DNA from: Streptomyces ficellus
GTDB taxonomy: Bacteria; Actinomycetota; Actinomycetes; Streptomycetales; Streptomycetaceae
Direction of reading: 5' to 3'
DNA length: 64,000 nucleotides
Assembly: GCF_030406405.1 (NCBI RefSeq)
Contig: NZ_JAUEPL010000041.1
Coordinates: forward strand, 1-64,000
Shown: in pieces, positions 10,850 to 19,015 of the stretch
How the letters are laid out: the number at the start of each line of letters is the position of its first letter
Position numbering within the stretch: the first letter of the stretch is position 1
Notes under the pieces: generated by a model
Told to the model about the DNA's origin: nothing
Seen by the model: the letters and a program-made list of their open reading frames with translations, nothing else
Databases searched by the model: none
Translations under genes and position numbers: made by a program

Positions 10850-11602
10850 TCACAGCCAGCCGCGCCGAGCCGCTTCCGCTCCCGCCCGGAAGCGGCTCGT
10901 CGTACCGAGCGCCGCGAGCAGCTCGCCCACGCGACGGCTGTACGTACGCCCCGATATCCCCAGCCGCGCGGCGGCCGTCTCGTCGGTGAGCCCGGCCAGC
11001 AGGGCTTCGAGGACCGGGCGCAGATGCGCCGGCAGGTTTTGTGGCCCCGCACCGGGCGGCTCCGGCCTCGCCAGGGCGTCCTCGCCCGACTCCCACCAGG
11101 CATGGTGCGCCCGGACGAGGGCGTGCACCACCACCGGGTCGCGAATCAGCAGCAGCCCGTTGTAGAGCAGTTCGAGATCGAGGGGGACGGCGGCGACCGT
11201 ACGGTCCACCACGATCATCTTGAACGGGATCGACTCCGTCAGCCTGGCCCGGCCCGACAGCGCCGCCGCCCCGGCGACCTCGGCGGCCACGACCCTGGCC
11301 AGCGCGTGCCGGGGCACGATCTGGCGTACCGTACGCACCTTCTCCCTCGCCAGGCGCACGCAACTGCCCGCGAGCTCCAGAAAGGGTTCCGGGAGCGACA
11401 GGCCCAGGCAGGCGGCCGGATCGTCGAAGGTCAGCACTTCATGGCGGGCCGACTCGGTCAGCGCCGCGAGCGTGGCGCAGACCTGTCTCGTACCGCACAC
11501 CGGTTGCCCGGCCGGTCGCGGCGCCCGCCACGGCGCCGCCCGCGCCGGTGTCCCATCCCTCGACGCCGCCCGGCCGAGCACGGAGCCCGGAACGTTCGCC
11601 AC
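10850..11602 (-). CDS. LuxR-type helix-turn-helix transcriptional regulator
   Basis: The 250-residue protein ends in a LuxR/GerE-like DNA-binding helix-turn-helix (LLAGLTDETAAARLGISGRTYSRRVGEL, the last 50 residues). The N-terminal 190 residues look like the sugar/PLD-like sensor seen in Streptomyces TrmB/LuxR-type regulators, with an EVLTFDDP stretch and IPRHALARV. No receiver domain is present, so it is not a classical response regulator. It converges with the ABC permease 52 bases away; control of that transporter is possible but unproven. The start is uncertain; the N-terminal 30 residues are low-complexity. Confidence 0.75.
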   Translation of the reverse strand: MANVPGSVLGRAASRDGTPARAAPWRAPRPAGQPVCGTRQVCATLAALTESARHEVLTFDDPAACLGLSLPEPFLELAGSCVRLAREKVRTVRQIVPRHALARVVAAEVAGAAALSGRARLTESIPFKMIVVDRTVAAVPLDLELLYNGLLLIRDPVVVHALVRAHHAWWESGEDALARPEPPGAGPQNLPAHLRPVLEALLAGLTDETAAARLGISGRTYSRRVGELLAALGTTSRFRAGAEAARRGWL

Positions 11603-11854
11603 GGCTGACCACCCCCGTCATCCCTCTGGACGTACGCCACTCCATGTACGCACGCGATTCCACACGGTGACAAGAGCGGGATCATCGGTTGGCGAGTCCC
11701 AGCCAATCGCCGCATCACGCCCCCATCACCTGACCGGGTGTGCGCTGTTTGCAGTACCGCGAGTGGCGCCCCGCGCACGATCGTGTCCGGATGGTCATCG
11801 TGGCCCATGAAACCTGAGGGCCGCGACCGACCGACGAGAAACGGACAACCAACC

Positions 11855-12541
11855 GTGACCCGCACTCACCGCTGGGCCGCTACGGCCTTCACCTGCCTCG
11901 CCCTGACCGGCATAGCCGCCGGACCCGCCTTCGCCGGCGGCACCGACACCGCCACCGACAGCGCGTTCCTGCGCGCCGCCCACCAGGGCAACCTGGCCGA
12001 GATCGCCGCCGGCCAGGACGCCCAGAAGAACGCCACCACCGCCTGTGTGAAGAAGGTCGGAGCCGTACTGGTCCGCGACCACACCAAGCTCGACGCGGAC
12101 ACCAAGGCGCTCGCCAACAAGCTCGGCGTCGACCTGCCCGTGGCACCCACCAAGGAGCAGCAGGAGAAGCTCGCGGAGGTCATGGCCAAGGCCGGTACGA
12201 AGGCCTACGACGCCGCTTGGCTGCGCGTCCAGGCGGCAGCCCACGAGAAGACCCTCGCGCGCATCGACAACCAGATCGCCCACGGCAAGAACGCCCAGAT
12301 CACGGCCGCCGCCAAGGCCGCCCGCCCGGTCGTCGCCATGCACCTGGACATGGTGCGCGGCGGTGAGTGCCGTGCGGGCCACGCGCCCAAGGCCATCCAC
12401 GCCGGCAACGGCGGCCAGGCGGCGCTGGCGGCCGAGGTACCGGTCGCCCTCGCCGTGCCCGCGGTCGCGGTCGGCGGTGTCATCGTCGCCGCCGGAGCCT
12501 TCTGGGCCGCGGCCCGCATGCGCCGCAACGACAACCGCTGA
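11855..12541 (+). CDS. Secreted DUF4142-type protein with C-terminal membrane segment
   Basis: 228 residues. A signal peptide (cleavage after GPAFA, about residue 27) precedes an alpha-helical DUF4142/ferritin-like bundle with the typical pattern DSAFLRAAHQGNLAEI, LVRDHTKLDAD and AYDAAWLRVQAAAHEKTL. A C-terminal hydrophobic segment (VPAVAVGGVIVAAGAFWAA) ends in RMRRNDNR, so the protein probably stays anchored. GTG 11855 gives a clean signal peptide; an ATG at 11807 would add 16 polar residues. The class F-type sortase gene follows after five bases, but no LPxTG motif is present here. Confidence 0.75.
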   Translation: MTRTHRWAATAFTCLALTGIAAGPAFAGGTDTATDSAFLRAAHQGNLAEIAAGQDAQKNATTACVKKVGAVLVRDHTKLDADTKALANKLGVDLPVAPTKEQQEKLAEVMAKAGTKAYDAAWLRVQAAAHEKTLARIDNQIAHGKNAQITAAAKAARPVVAMHLDMVRGGECRAGHAPKAIHAGNGGQAALAAEVPVALAVPAVAVGGVIVAAGAFWAAARMRRNDNR

Positions 12542-12546
12542 CACCC

Positions 12547-13179
12547 ATGGGCGCCTGGCCGCGTACCGGGCCTGGCCCGGACCGTCTCCTGGTCCGGGCC
12601 GGGCTCGCGGTGTCCGCCGCGACGCTCCTGGTCTGTCTGCTGCCGCTCCTCGCCACGCCGACCCCCGCCCGGCCGCCGGACGCCGGCAGCCTCCCGGCCG
12701 CGGCGGCGCCGACCGCGACGGCCGCCCCGGTGCACTCCCCGCCGGTCACCCTCAGCATCCCCGGCCGTCTCGACAAGGTCCCGGTCGACCCGGTCACCAG
12801 CGACGCCACCGGTGCCATGACCGTCCCGGAATCCCCTCGCCGCCTGGGCTGGTGGGCCCTCGGCGCGGCTCCCGGCGCCCCGCACGGCACCGTCCTCCTG
12901 GCCGGTCACCTCGACTCTGCCGCCGAGGGCGTGGGCCCCTTCGAGACCCTCCACGACGTGCCTATCGGCACCCTCGCCCACGTCACGGCGGCCGACGGCA
13001 GGCGCCACACGTACCGGATCGTCGCCCGCCGCACCCACCGCAAGTCGGCCCTGCCCCGGGACCTGTTCGCCCCCGGCGGCACCCCGCGCCTGGCCCTGGT
13101 CACCTGCGCCGGCACCTTCGACCCGGAGGCGCACGCGTACGCCGACAACCTCGTCCTCTACGGCGAGCCGGCCGTATAG
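12547..13179 (+). CDS. Class F-type sortase
   Basis: A 210-residue extracytoplasmic transpeptidase of the sortase superfamily. It has an N-terminal signal-anchor (VRAGLAVSAATLLVCLLPLLA), a Pro/Ala linker, then the beta-barrel with IPGRLDKVPV, the catalytic histidine in LLAGHLDSAA and the catalytic cysteine in LVTCAGTFD. The length and the VTCAG...YADNLVLY ending fit actinobacterial class F sortases. The ATG lies five bases after the DUF4142 stop, so the two are likely co-transcribed. Its substrate is not obvious from the neighbours. Confidence 0.87.
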   Translation: MGAWPRTGPGPDRLLVRAGLAVSAATLLVCLLPLLATPTPARPPDAGSLPAAAAPTATAAPVHSPPVTLSIPGRLDKVPVDPVTSDATGAMTVPESPRRLGWWALGAAPGAPHGTVLLAGHLDSAAEGVGPFETLHDVPIGTLAHVTAADGRRHTYRIVARRTHRKSALPRDLFAPGGTPRLALVTCAGTFDPEAHAYADNLVLYGEPAV

Positions 13180-13303
13180 CACCGGCACCACACGTGTGTC
13201 CACCACCACTCGCGGGGTTCGCCAGCCGTGTTCGCCGTCCGCTACTTTCCCTCTGCCGGCTGATCAAGCCCCACAGCCATGTGTCTGTCCAACAAGGAGA
13301 GTT

Positions 13304-13459
13304 GTGGAACGCAGTGCTGCTGTCGCCGCCATCGCCGCCATCGCCACCGCCATGGCCGCAGTCGCGCTGTACTTCGGCATCACCGTGCCGGCCCTCGGCA
13401 CGGAGCCGGCGGAACAGGTCGTGCTGGCGAGCGTGGTGAAGGACCAGCTGATGTGGTGA
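13304..13459 (+). CDS. Small hydrophobic membrane peptide
   Basis: A 51-residue ORF beginning with GTG, preceded by a good AAGGAGA ribosome site at 13294-13300. Residues 5-30 form one hydrophobic, Ala-rich segment (AAIAAIATAMAAVALYFGI). A short external or cytoplasmic tail with GTEPAEQVV and KDQLMW follows. No family recognised. It ends eight bases before the converging SARP regulator gene. The ribosome site and clean helix make it plausible as a real single-pass peptide. Confidence 0.5.
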   Translation: MERSAAVAAIAAIATAMAAVALYFGITVPALGTEPAEQVVLASVVKDQLMW

Positions 13460-13466
13460 CGCCCGC

Positions 13467-16400
13467 TCAGGAGCCGGTCACCCCGTGGTCCACCAGGAGG
13501 CGGCGCAGGCTCTCGGCCTCCGCGTCGGCCTCAAGGCTCACGTACAGGGCGACCGCCTGCCGGCCGTAGTGGCGGGCCGGTTCGATGCTGTGCGAGGACA
13601 GCGCGGTCCGGGCCAGCCCCGCGAGCGCATGGGCGGAACCGAGCGGAGAGCCGATCTCCCGCGCGACCTGGAGAGCCTGCTCGTACACCTCCATCGCGGC
13701 GCCGAGCCGGCCCGACTCGCGCTGGACGCCGGCCACGCCGATCAGGGCGCGCTGGCGCTCGTAGGAGTTGCCGATGCTGTGGGCGACCCGTTCCGCCAGG
13801 TTGAAGTGGAGCAGGGCCTCGCCGCGGCGGCCGGTTTCCGCGTACGCCGCGCCCATGCTGATCAGTACGTTCGCCTCGCCGAGGCAGTCCCCGCCGGCCC
13901 GGTGGCTGTCGAGGGCCCGGCGGAAGCAGGCCAGTGCCAGTTCTGTCCGGCCGGTCGCCTGGTGGACGCCGCCGAGGTTGGTGTCGAGGATGGCGAGTTC
14001 CTGCCGGCCGCCGCACCGCCGTACGAGGGTGAGGGACCGCTCGTAGTAGTGGCGGGCCTCCTCGTACCGGCCCTGGAGGCGGTGCAGCTCGCCCATGTTG
14101 TTCAGGGCCTTGGCCTGGGCCAGCGGATCGTCCAGCTCCTGGTTGATCTCCAGGATCTCGCGGAAGGTGCGGAGCGCCTCGCCGTACCGCCCCGCGAAAT
14201 ACAGCACCGCGCCCTGCACGTTGAGGCACGCGCTCTCGCCGTACCGGTCACCGGCCCGCCGGTACAGCGGCAGCGACCGGTCCAGGAGCGCCATGGCCGT
14301 GCCGCCGTTGCCCGCCGCCAAGTGGGCGCGGCCCGACTGGTACAGGGCGTCGGCGCAGCCGTGTGGGTCGCCGAGGTCCTCGTAGAGCGCCAGGGCCTCG
14401 GTCGCGCAGCGGAGCGCTTCGGCGTGGCCCTTCTGGGCCAGTACGTCCGCGCGTTCGGTCAGCGTCCGGGCGAGGACCGCCCGGTCTCCCTGTGCGCGCA
14501 GGGCGGGTACGGCGGCGGCGTACAGCTCGGCCGCGATGTCCCACGTACCCCACAGCTTCAGCGACGTGGCCAGGACGAGCGGGAACAGCGCGGCGTACCG
14601 GGGGACGTGGGTGGCGGCGGCGCGCGCGACGGCCAGGAGGTTCGCGCGTTCCACGGTGAGCCACACCGACGCCTCGTCCGCGTCGGCGAACTCGGGCACA
14701 GGGGTGGACGGTGATGCCGGCGGGGGCAGGGGCAGGGGCAGGGGCAGAGGCAGAGGCAGGGGGCGGCTATGGGGGTGCGCGAGGCGGCCGGCGCGGTGAG
14801 CGGCGGTGAGATAGACGCCGAGGAGCCGTTCGACCGCGGCCCGGCGGGCGGACTGCGGGTCGGTGCGGGAGCAGACCTGGAGGCCGAAGGCGCGGGCGAG
14901 GTCGTGGAGCTGGTAGCGGTCGCGTACGGGCTCTTCGAGCAGGTGGCAGTCCAGCAGCTCCTCCACGCTCCGGCGCACCCCCGCGGCACTCGCCGACCGT
15001 TCCGCCGGGTCGGAATCCGGGCCGGGCGCGGGGTCCGGGCCGGGCGCCGGGTCCGGGTCCGGATCGGGCGCCGGGTCAGGGCCGGCGAGCGCGGTCGCCG
15101 CGAGAAGGGTGATGTCGGGGCCGCTGTGCAGCGCCAGGCGGCGAAACAGCCGCTGCGCCGGGGCGCTGAGGGCCGCGTACGAGAGCCGGAACGCCGAGGC
15201 GACGGCGTCGTCCAGCTCGTCGAGCGGGTCGGCGGCCTGGGCGAGCCGGTCCAGGAGGTGGGGCAGGTCCCATGAGTCGCGGTGCCGGAAGTGGCCGGCC
15301 AGGAGCTGGACGGCCAGCGGATGGCAGCCGCACGCGGCCACGACCCGCCCCAGAGCCGTGGCGTCCTTGGCCACCCGGGCGGCTCCGGCGATCCGCGTGA
15401 ACAGCGTGGCCGCCTCCGCCCCGGACAGCACGTCCACGAACAGGGACGTGGCGCCGCCCAGTCCGGCGAGCCGGTTGCGGCTGGTCACGATCGCCCGGCA
15501 GGAGGCGGCTCCGGGCAGCAGGGGCCGGACCTGATCGGCGTCCCTGGCGTTGTCCAGCACCACGAGCACCCGGTGGCGCGCGGTCCACTGCCGCCACCTC
15601 GCCGCCCGCTCGTCGAGGGAGGGCGGCAGGTCCCCGGGCACCCCCGCCGCGTGCAGCAGGACCGCGAGCGCTTCGGTGGGCTCGAAGGGCGGCCGGCCGC
15701 TGTAGGCGTGCAAGTCCACATAGAACTGGCCGTCGGGGTAGGAGCCGCGCAGCCGGTGCGCGGCGTGCACGGCCAAGGCGGTCTTGCCGACGCCCGGCAT
15801 GCCGTGGACCACGGTCACCGGTAACGCGGTGCTGCCGCCACCACCACCGGCGGTGTCGCGCCCGCGCCCGCGCCCGGACTCGGACTCGGACTCGGACTCG
15901 GACTCGGACTCGGACATGGACTCGGACTCGGTGAGCAGGATGCGCAGTTCGGCGGTACGGCCGGTGAAGTCCGGGGTGTCCCGGGGAAGGTTGTCGCAGG
16001 GTGCCGGCGGCACCACCGGAACGCGCCCGGGGCCGGGGCCGGGGCTGGAGATGGCGTCGGAGCCGCGCCCGGAGCCGGGGTCGGGCTGCGACAGTGACCG
16101 GTCCTGGTCGAGGATGCGCCGGTGGAGGTCCCGCAGTTCGGCGCCGGGCTCGATGCCCTGGCGCTCCTGGAGGCGCCGGTGGGTGGTCCGGTAGACGGCG
16201 AGGGCCTCGTCGTGGCGTCCGCAGCGGTACAGCGCCAGCATCAGCGAGGCGATCACCTTCTGCGCGAGCGGGTGCTGCGAGGCCAGCTCGTGCAGTTCGC
16301 CGATGAGGTCGGCGTGCCGCCCCGACTCCAGCTCCAGGCGGATGCGTTCCTCCCGTACGCGACGGTGGTCCTCGACCAGCCGGGCACGCGCCGACGCGGC

Positions 16401-16847
16401 CCACGACCCGGTGAACTCCATCAACGGCTCTCCCCGCCACAGGGCTTCGGCGGTGTGCAGCAGGCCGACGGCGAGGTCCCTCTCGCCCCGCCCGGCGGCC
16501 GCGGCCGCGTCCGTACGCAGCCGCTGGAACCGCAGCAGGTCGACGTCGTTCGGATCGGCGACGCGCAGCTGGTACAGCCGCGAGGAGGGCCGATCCAGCT
16601 TCGCCAGATCGCCGACCGACCGGCGTAACCGCCCGCGCAGCCGGGAGAGGTAACTGTGCAGGGTGTCCAGGGCCGTACGGGGCGGGTCACCGTCCCAGAT
16701 CCGCGCCATCAGCGTGTCCGCGGACACCGGCTCGCCCCGGGCGTGCACCAGCACGGCCAGTACGCAGCGCTCCTTCAGCGAACCGAGCTCGTACTGCCGC
16801 TGGTGCTCCCACAGTTCAAGGGGTCCCAGAGCAAGAAGTTCCACCAT
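13467..16847 (-). CDS. AfsR/SARP-family transcriptional regulator (SARP-BTAD-NB-ARC-TPR)
   Basis: The 1126-residue protein has the AfsR layout. It starts with an OmpR-like winged helix (MVELLALGPLEL to about 90) and a bacterial transcriptional activation domain (to about 250). An NB-ARC ATPase follows with Walker A GMPGVGKT near 350 and Walker B VLVVLDNA, then about nine TPR units from 760 onward. Linkers carry striking low complexity: a Ser-Glu run (about 306-324), Asp-Pro repeats and a Leu-Pro run. ATG 16847 matches the family N-terminus; the open frame runs on upstream without similarity. Such proteins switch secondary-metabolite or developmental genes. The divergent neighbour at 17130 is a plausible target. 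Confidence 0.88.
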   Translation of the reverse strand: MVELLALGPLELWEHQRQYELGSLKERCVLAVLVHARGEPVSADTLMARIWDGDPPRTALDTLHSYLSRLRGRLRRSVGDLAKLDRPSSRLYQLRVADPNDVDLLRFQRLRTDAAAAAGRGERDLAVGLLHTAEALWRGEPLMEFTGSWAASARARLVEDHRRVREERIRLELESGRHADLIGELHELASQHPLAQKVIASLMLALYRCGRHDEALAVYRTTHRRLQERQGIEPGAELRDLHRRILDQDRSLSQPDPGSGRGSDAISSPGPGPGRVPVVPPAPCDNLPRDTPDFTGRTAELRILLTESESMSESESESESESESGRGRGRDTAGGGGGSTALPVTVVHGMPGVGKTALAVHAAHRLRGSYPDGQFYVDLHAYSGRPPFEPTEALAVLLHAAGVPGDLPPSLDERAARWRQWTARHRVLVVLDNARDADQVRPLLPGAASCRAIVTSRNRLAGLGGATSLFVDVLSGAEAATLFTRIAGAARVAKDATALGRVVAACGCHPLAVQLLAGHFRHRDSWDLPHLLDRLAQAADPLDELDDAVASAFRLSYAALSAPAQRLFRRLALHSGPDITLLAATALAGPDPAPDPDPDPAPGPDPAPGPDSDPAERSASAAGVRRSVEELLDCHLLEEPVRDRYQLHDLARAFGLQVCSRTDPQSARRAAVERLLGVYLTAAHRAGRLAHPHSRPLPLPLPLPLPLPPPASPSTPVPEFADADEASVWLTVERANLLAVARAAATHVPRYAALFPLVLATSLKLWGTWDIAAELYAAAVPALRAQGDRAVLARTLTERADVLAQKGHAEALRCATEALALYEDLGDPHGCADALYQSGRAHLAAGNGGTAMALLDRSLPLYRRAGDRYGESACLNVQGAVLYFAGRYGEALRTFREILEINQELDDPLAQAKALNNMGELHRLQGRYEEARHYYERSLTLVRRCGGRQELAILDTNLGGVHQATGRTELALACFRRALDSHRAGGDCLGEANVLISMGAAYAETGRRGEALLHFNLAERVAHSIGNSYERQRALIGVAGVQRESGRLGAAMEVYEQALQVAREIGSPLGSAHALAGLARTALSSHSIEPARHYGRQAVALYVSLEADAEAESLRRLLVDHGVTGS
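14732..14766. repeat. GGGGCA/GAGGCA tandem hexamer repeat in the SARP gene
   Basis: Six or more near-identical 6-bp units coding for alternating Leu-Pro in the linker between the NB-ARC and TPR regions of the SARP-like regulator. Likely prone to replication slippage in whole codon pairs. Confidence 0.7.
15876..15930. repeat. GGACTC tandem hexamer repeat in the SARP gene
   Basis: About nine units of ggactc, one altered to ggacat, encode the Ser-Glu run between the activation domain and the NB-ARC domain. Units keep the reading frame, so copy-number change would alter only linker length and charge. Confidence 0.8.
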
Positions 16848-17129
16848 CGCCCCCGACGGGTGTGCTTCTTTCCACCGCATCCGGCAACGCGCGCACATTT
16901 TTCGTACGGCGCTCAACTTACTGTTTCCCGCGCCGCGAGGGTCATGGCCAGAGGCGCACGGAAGCGCGACCGGCGCGCAACAGCTCCCCGCCACCTCGTA
17001 CTTGGAGTGCAGGATTCCTGCAAGCCGGCCATCCACCCGGCCGGGCACAGCGGTAGCAGTGGCCGCGAACCGTCGCGGCCTGCCGGACCGGCGACGGTCC
17101 GAGGGGGAAAGACCGGGGGATCGATTTCG

Positions 17130-18383
17130 ATGAGCGTGACAGTGCCGGAACCGCACTGGCGGCACGTGCCGGTGCGTCTGGACGTCGAACGCTGGGCCAC
17201 CCGACAGATCCGCAGGAGGGTCCTGGCCGTGGTGCACACGGTGACAGCCGGGCAGCGGCTGCTGGAGGCGGTGCGGCTGCTGGAGGGAGACTCCAGGGTG
17301 CAGGTGTTCTTCACGTCCGCGCCGGATGTGTTCAGCAACGGGGTGGCCGACTTCCTGGAGCAGCTCAGAGGGCTGGTACTGCCGTGGAACCAGGCGGTGC
17401 AGACCCGGTTCGACCTGGCCCTGGCCGCGAGCCACGGCAGTCTCCACGAACTGCACGCCCCCGTCATCGTGCTGCCGCACGGTGCCGGGCACAACAAGCT
17501 CACCCCGGGCGGGCGGCGCGGACGCGCCGTCGCGGAACGGGGTGTGTACGGCCTGAGCCGGCAGCGGCTGATCCGCGACGGCACGGTGGTGCCCGAGGTC
17601 ATCGTCCTGGCGCACCAGGAGGAACTGGCCCGCCTCGGCCGTGAGTGTCCCGAAGCCCTGCCCGCCGCCGAGGTCGTCGGTGACCCCTGCTACGACCGGA
17701 TCAGCGCCAGCCTGCCCTCACGGGCGCTGTACCGGGAGGCGCTGCGCACCGGCGCCCGGCAGCGGCTGGTCCTGGTCTGCTCCACCTGGGGGCCCGACTC
17801 GCTGCTGGGGCGGGGCTGGGAGCTCCTGGAGCGGCTGGTCACCGAGCTGCCCCGGGACGAGTACCGGGTGGCCGCGCTGCTGCACCCCAACGTGTGGAAC
17901 GCCCACGGCGAATGGCAGATCCGCAGCTGGCTGGCCGGGCTGGCACGCTCGGGGCTCACCCTGATCAGCCAGTACAGCGACTGGACCGGGGCGCTCGTCG
18001 CCGCGGACTACATCGTGGGTGACCACGGCTCCGTGTCCCTGTACGGGGTGATGACCGGCGCGCCCGTCCTCATGGCCGACACCCACGAGCCGGAGGTGGA
18101 CCCCGGCTCGCCGCTGGCCGACCTGCGGTCCTTCGCGCACCGGCTGCGCGGGGACCGGCCGCTGCGCCGCCAGCTCAGCCGCAGTTCCGCCACGTACCGT
18201 CCACAGCACTACGAGCGGGTCGCGGCCCGGATCACCTCCGAACCGGGGCGGTTCGCCCACAAGATGCGCGCGCTGATCTACCGCAAGCTGCGCCTGCGGG
18301 CCCCTTCGCCGCGCCCGACCACGGAACCGGCACGGCTGCCGGTGATGGTGCGCTACGACGAGCCGGGCAGCGTGACGTCGTGA
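17130..18383 (+). CDS. GT-B-like protein (CDP-glycerol glycerophosphotransferase-like), function unknown
   Basis: A 417-residue cytoplasmic protein. Several short stretches resemble GT-B enzymes of the CDP-glycerol glycerophosphotransferase / UDP-GlcNAc epimerase type: VIVLPHGAGHNKL, VGDPCYDRI, LVLVCSTWGPDSLLG and the C-terminal nucleotide-site-like ADYIVGDHGSVSLYGVMTGAPVL. This is fold-level resemblance, not a firm assignment. ATG 17130 gives the sensible N-terminus; sequence upstream in frame overlaps the divergent regulator. The stop overlaps the start of the next gene (GTGA), so the two are coupled. Location between two NB-ARC regulators suggests a controlled surface-glycan or secondary-metabolic role. 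Confidence 0.65.
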   Translation: MSVTVPEPHWRHVPVRLDVERWATRQIRRRVLAVVHTVTAGQRLLEAVRLLEGDSRVQVFFTSAPDVFSNGVADFLEQLRGLVLPWNQAVQTRFDLALAASHGSLHELHAPVIVLPHGAGHNKLTPGGRRGRAVAERGVYGLSRQRLIRDGTVVPEVIVLAHQEELARLGRECPEALPAAEVVGDPCYDRISASLPSRALYREALRTGARQRLVLVCSTWGPDSLLGRGWELLERLVTELPRDEYRVAALLHPNVWNAHGEWQIRSWLAGLARSGLTLISQYSDWTGALVAADYIVGDHGSVSLYGVMTGAPVLMADTHEPEVDPGSPLADLRSFAHRLRGDRPLRRQLSRSSATYRPQHYERVAARITSEPGRFAHKMRALIYRKLRLRAPSPRPTTEPARLPVMVRYDEPGSVTS

Positions 18384-19015
18384 CGGGCGAGATGACCGGC
18401 CCGGCGACCGGCGTGGTGACGGGCGCGGTGACCGGCATGACCGGTGTGGTGACCCTCACCGGCACGGTCACCGGCGCAGGCACGGTCGGCGGCACCGGCA
18501 CGGTCACCCTGGCTTGTGGGCCGGCCGGCTGCCGTACCCGCGTGGCGCTGGTGCGTCCCGGCACCGGCCGCCTCGTCGTGGACGAGCACCTGCGCGTACG
18601 GCTGCCCGCCGCCCACCCCTGGCCGTCGCTCGCCGATGTGCTGTACGGAGCGGGGCAAGGACCGGGCGACGCCGCCGAGCTGGCCGCCCGCCATCCCGGC
18701 GCCCTGGTGGTGGCGGTGCACCGCGGCCGGGACTGCTGGCTGCGGCTCGGCCCGGAGGGCGTCGTACTGCGGCTGACGTCCCGGCGAACCGACCCCGGAG
18801 CACCGTGGGGCGGCTGGGGGCTGCGGGCGTCACTCGCGCACGCCTGGCTGGTGGCCGGGCTCCCCGCCGAGGCCCTGCGGTCGGCGCGGGTACGGCCGCC
18901 GCGGGGTCAGTCGGGGGCCGCGCGCTCCAGCCGCTCCACCCGGGTCCGCACCGCACGTGCGTCGGCCGAATCCGCCCGGCCCGCCGCCGCGTACAGATCC
19001 AGGGCCTCGCGGTAA
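18380..19015 (+). CDS. Thr-Gly-rich hypothetical protein coupled to the GT-B-like gene
   Basis: 211 residues, no family recognised. The first 45 residues are an alternating Thr-Gly/Val pattern (MTGEMTGPATGVVTGAVTG and onward). Next comes a compact part with LACGPAGC, ALVRPGTGRLVVDEHLRVRLP and HPWPSLADVLYGAG (about 45-170). The GTG overlaps the preceding stop. The last 109 bases overlap the 3' end of the converging NB-ARC gene, and the C-terminal 40 residues there are Arg/Ser-rich and may not be conserved. Start at GTG 18380 is supported only by the overlap; a start inside the repeat cannot be excluded. Confidence 0.5.
   Translation: MTGEMTGPATGVVTGAVTGMTGVVTLTGTVTGAGTVGGTGTVTLACGPAGCRTRVALVRPGTGRLVVDEHLRVRLPAAHPWPSLADVLYGAGQGPGDAAELAARHPGALVVAVHRGRDCWLRLGPEGVVLRLTSRRTDPGAPWGGWGLRASLAHAWLVAGLPAEALRSARVRPPRGQSGAARSSRSTRVRTARASAESARPAAAYRSRASR

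Noticed and set aside
15876..15930. Hexamer array as a possible CRISPR or regulatory repeat
   Set aside because: Units are contiguous without spacers and encode an in-frame Ser-Glu linker.
16848..17615. N-terminal extension of the SARP-like regulator over the divergent gene
   Set aside because: No similarity before MVELLALGPLEL, and it would overlap the 17130 gene in antisense.
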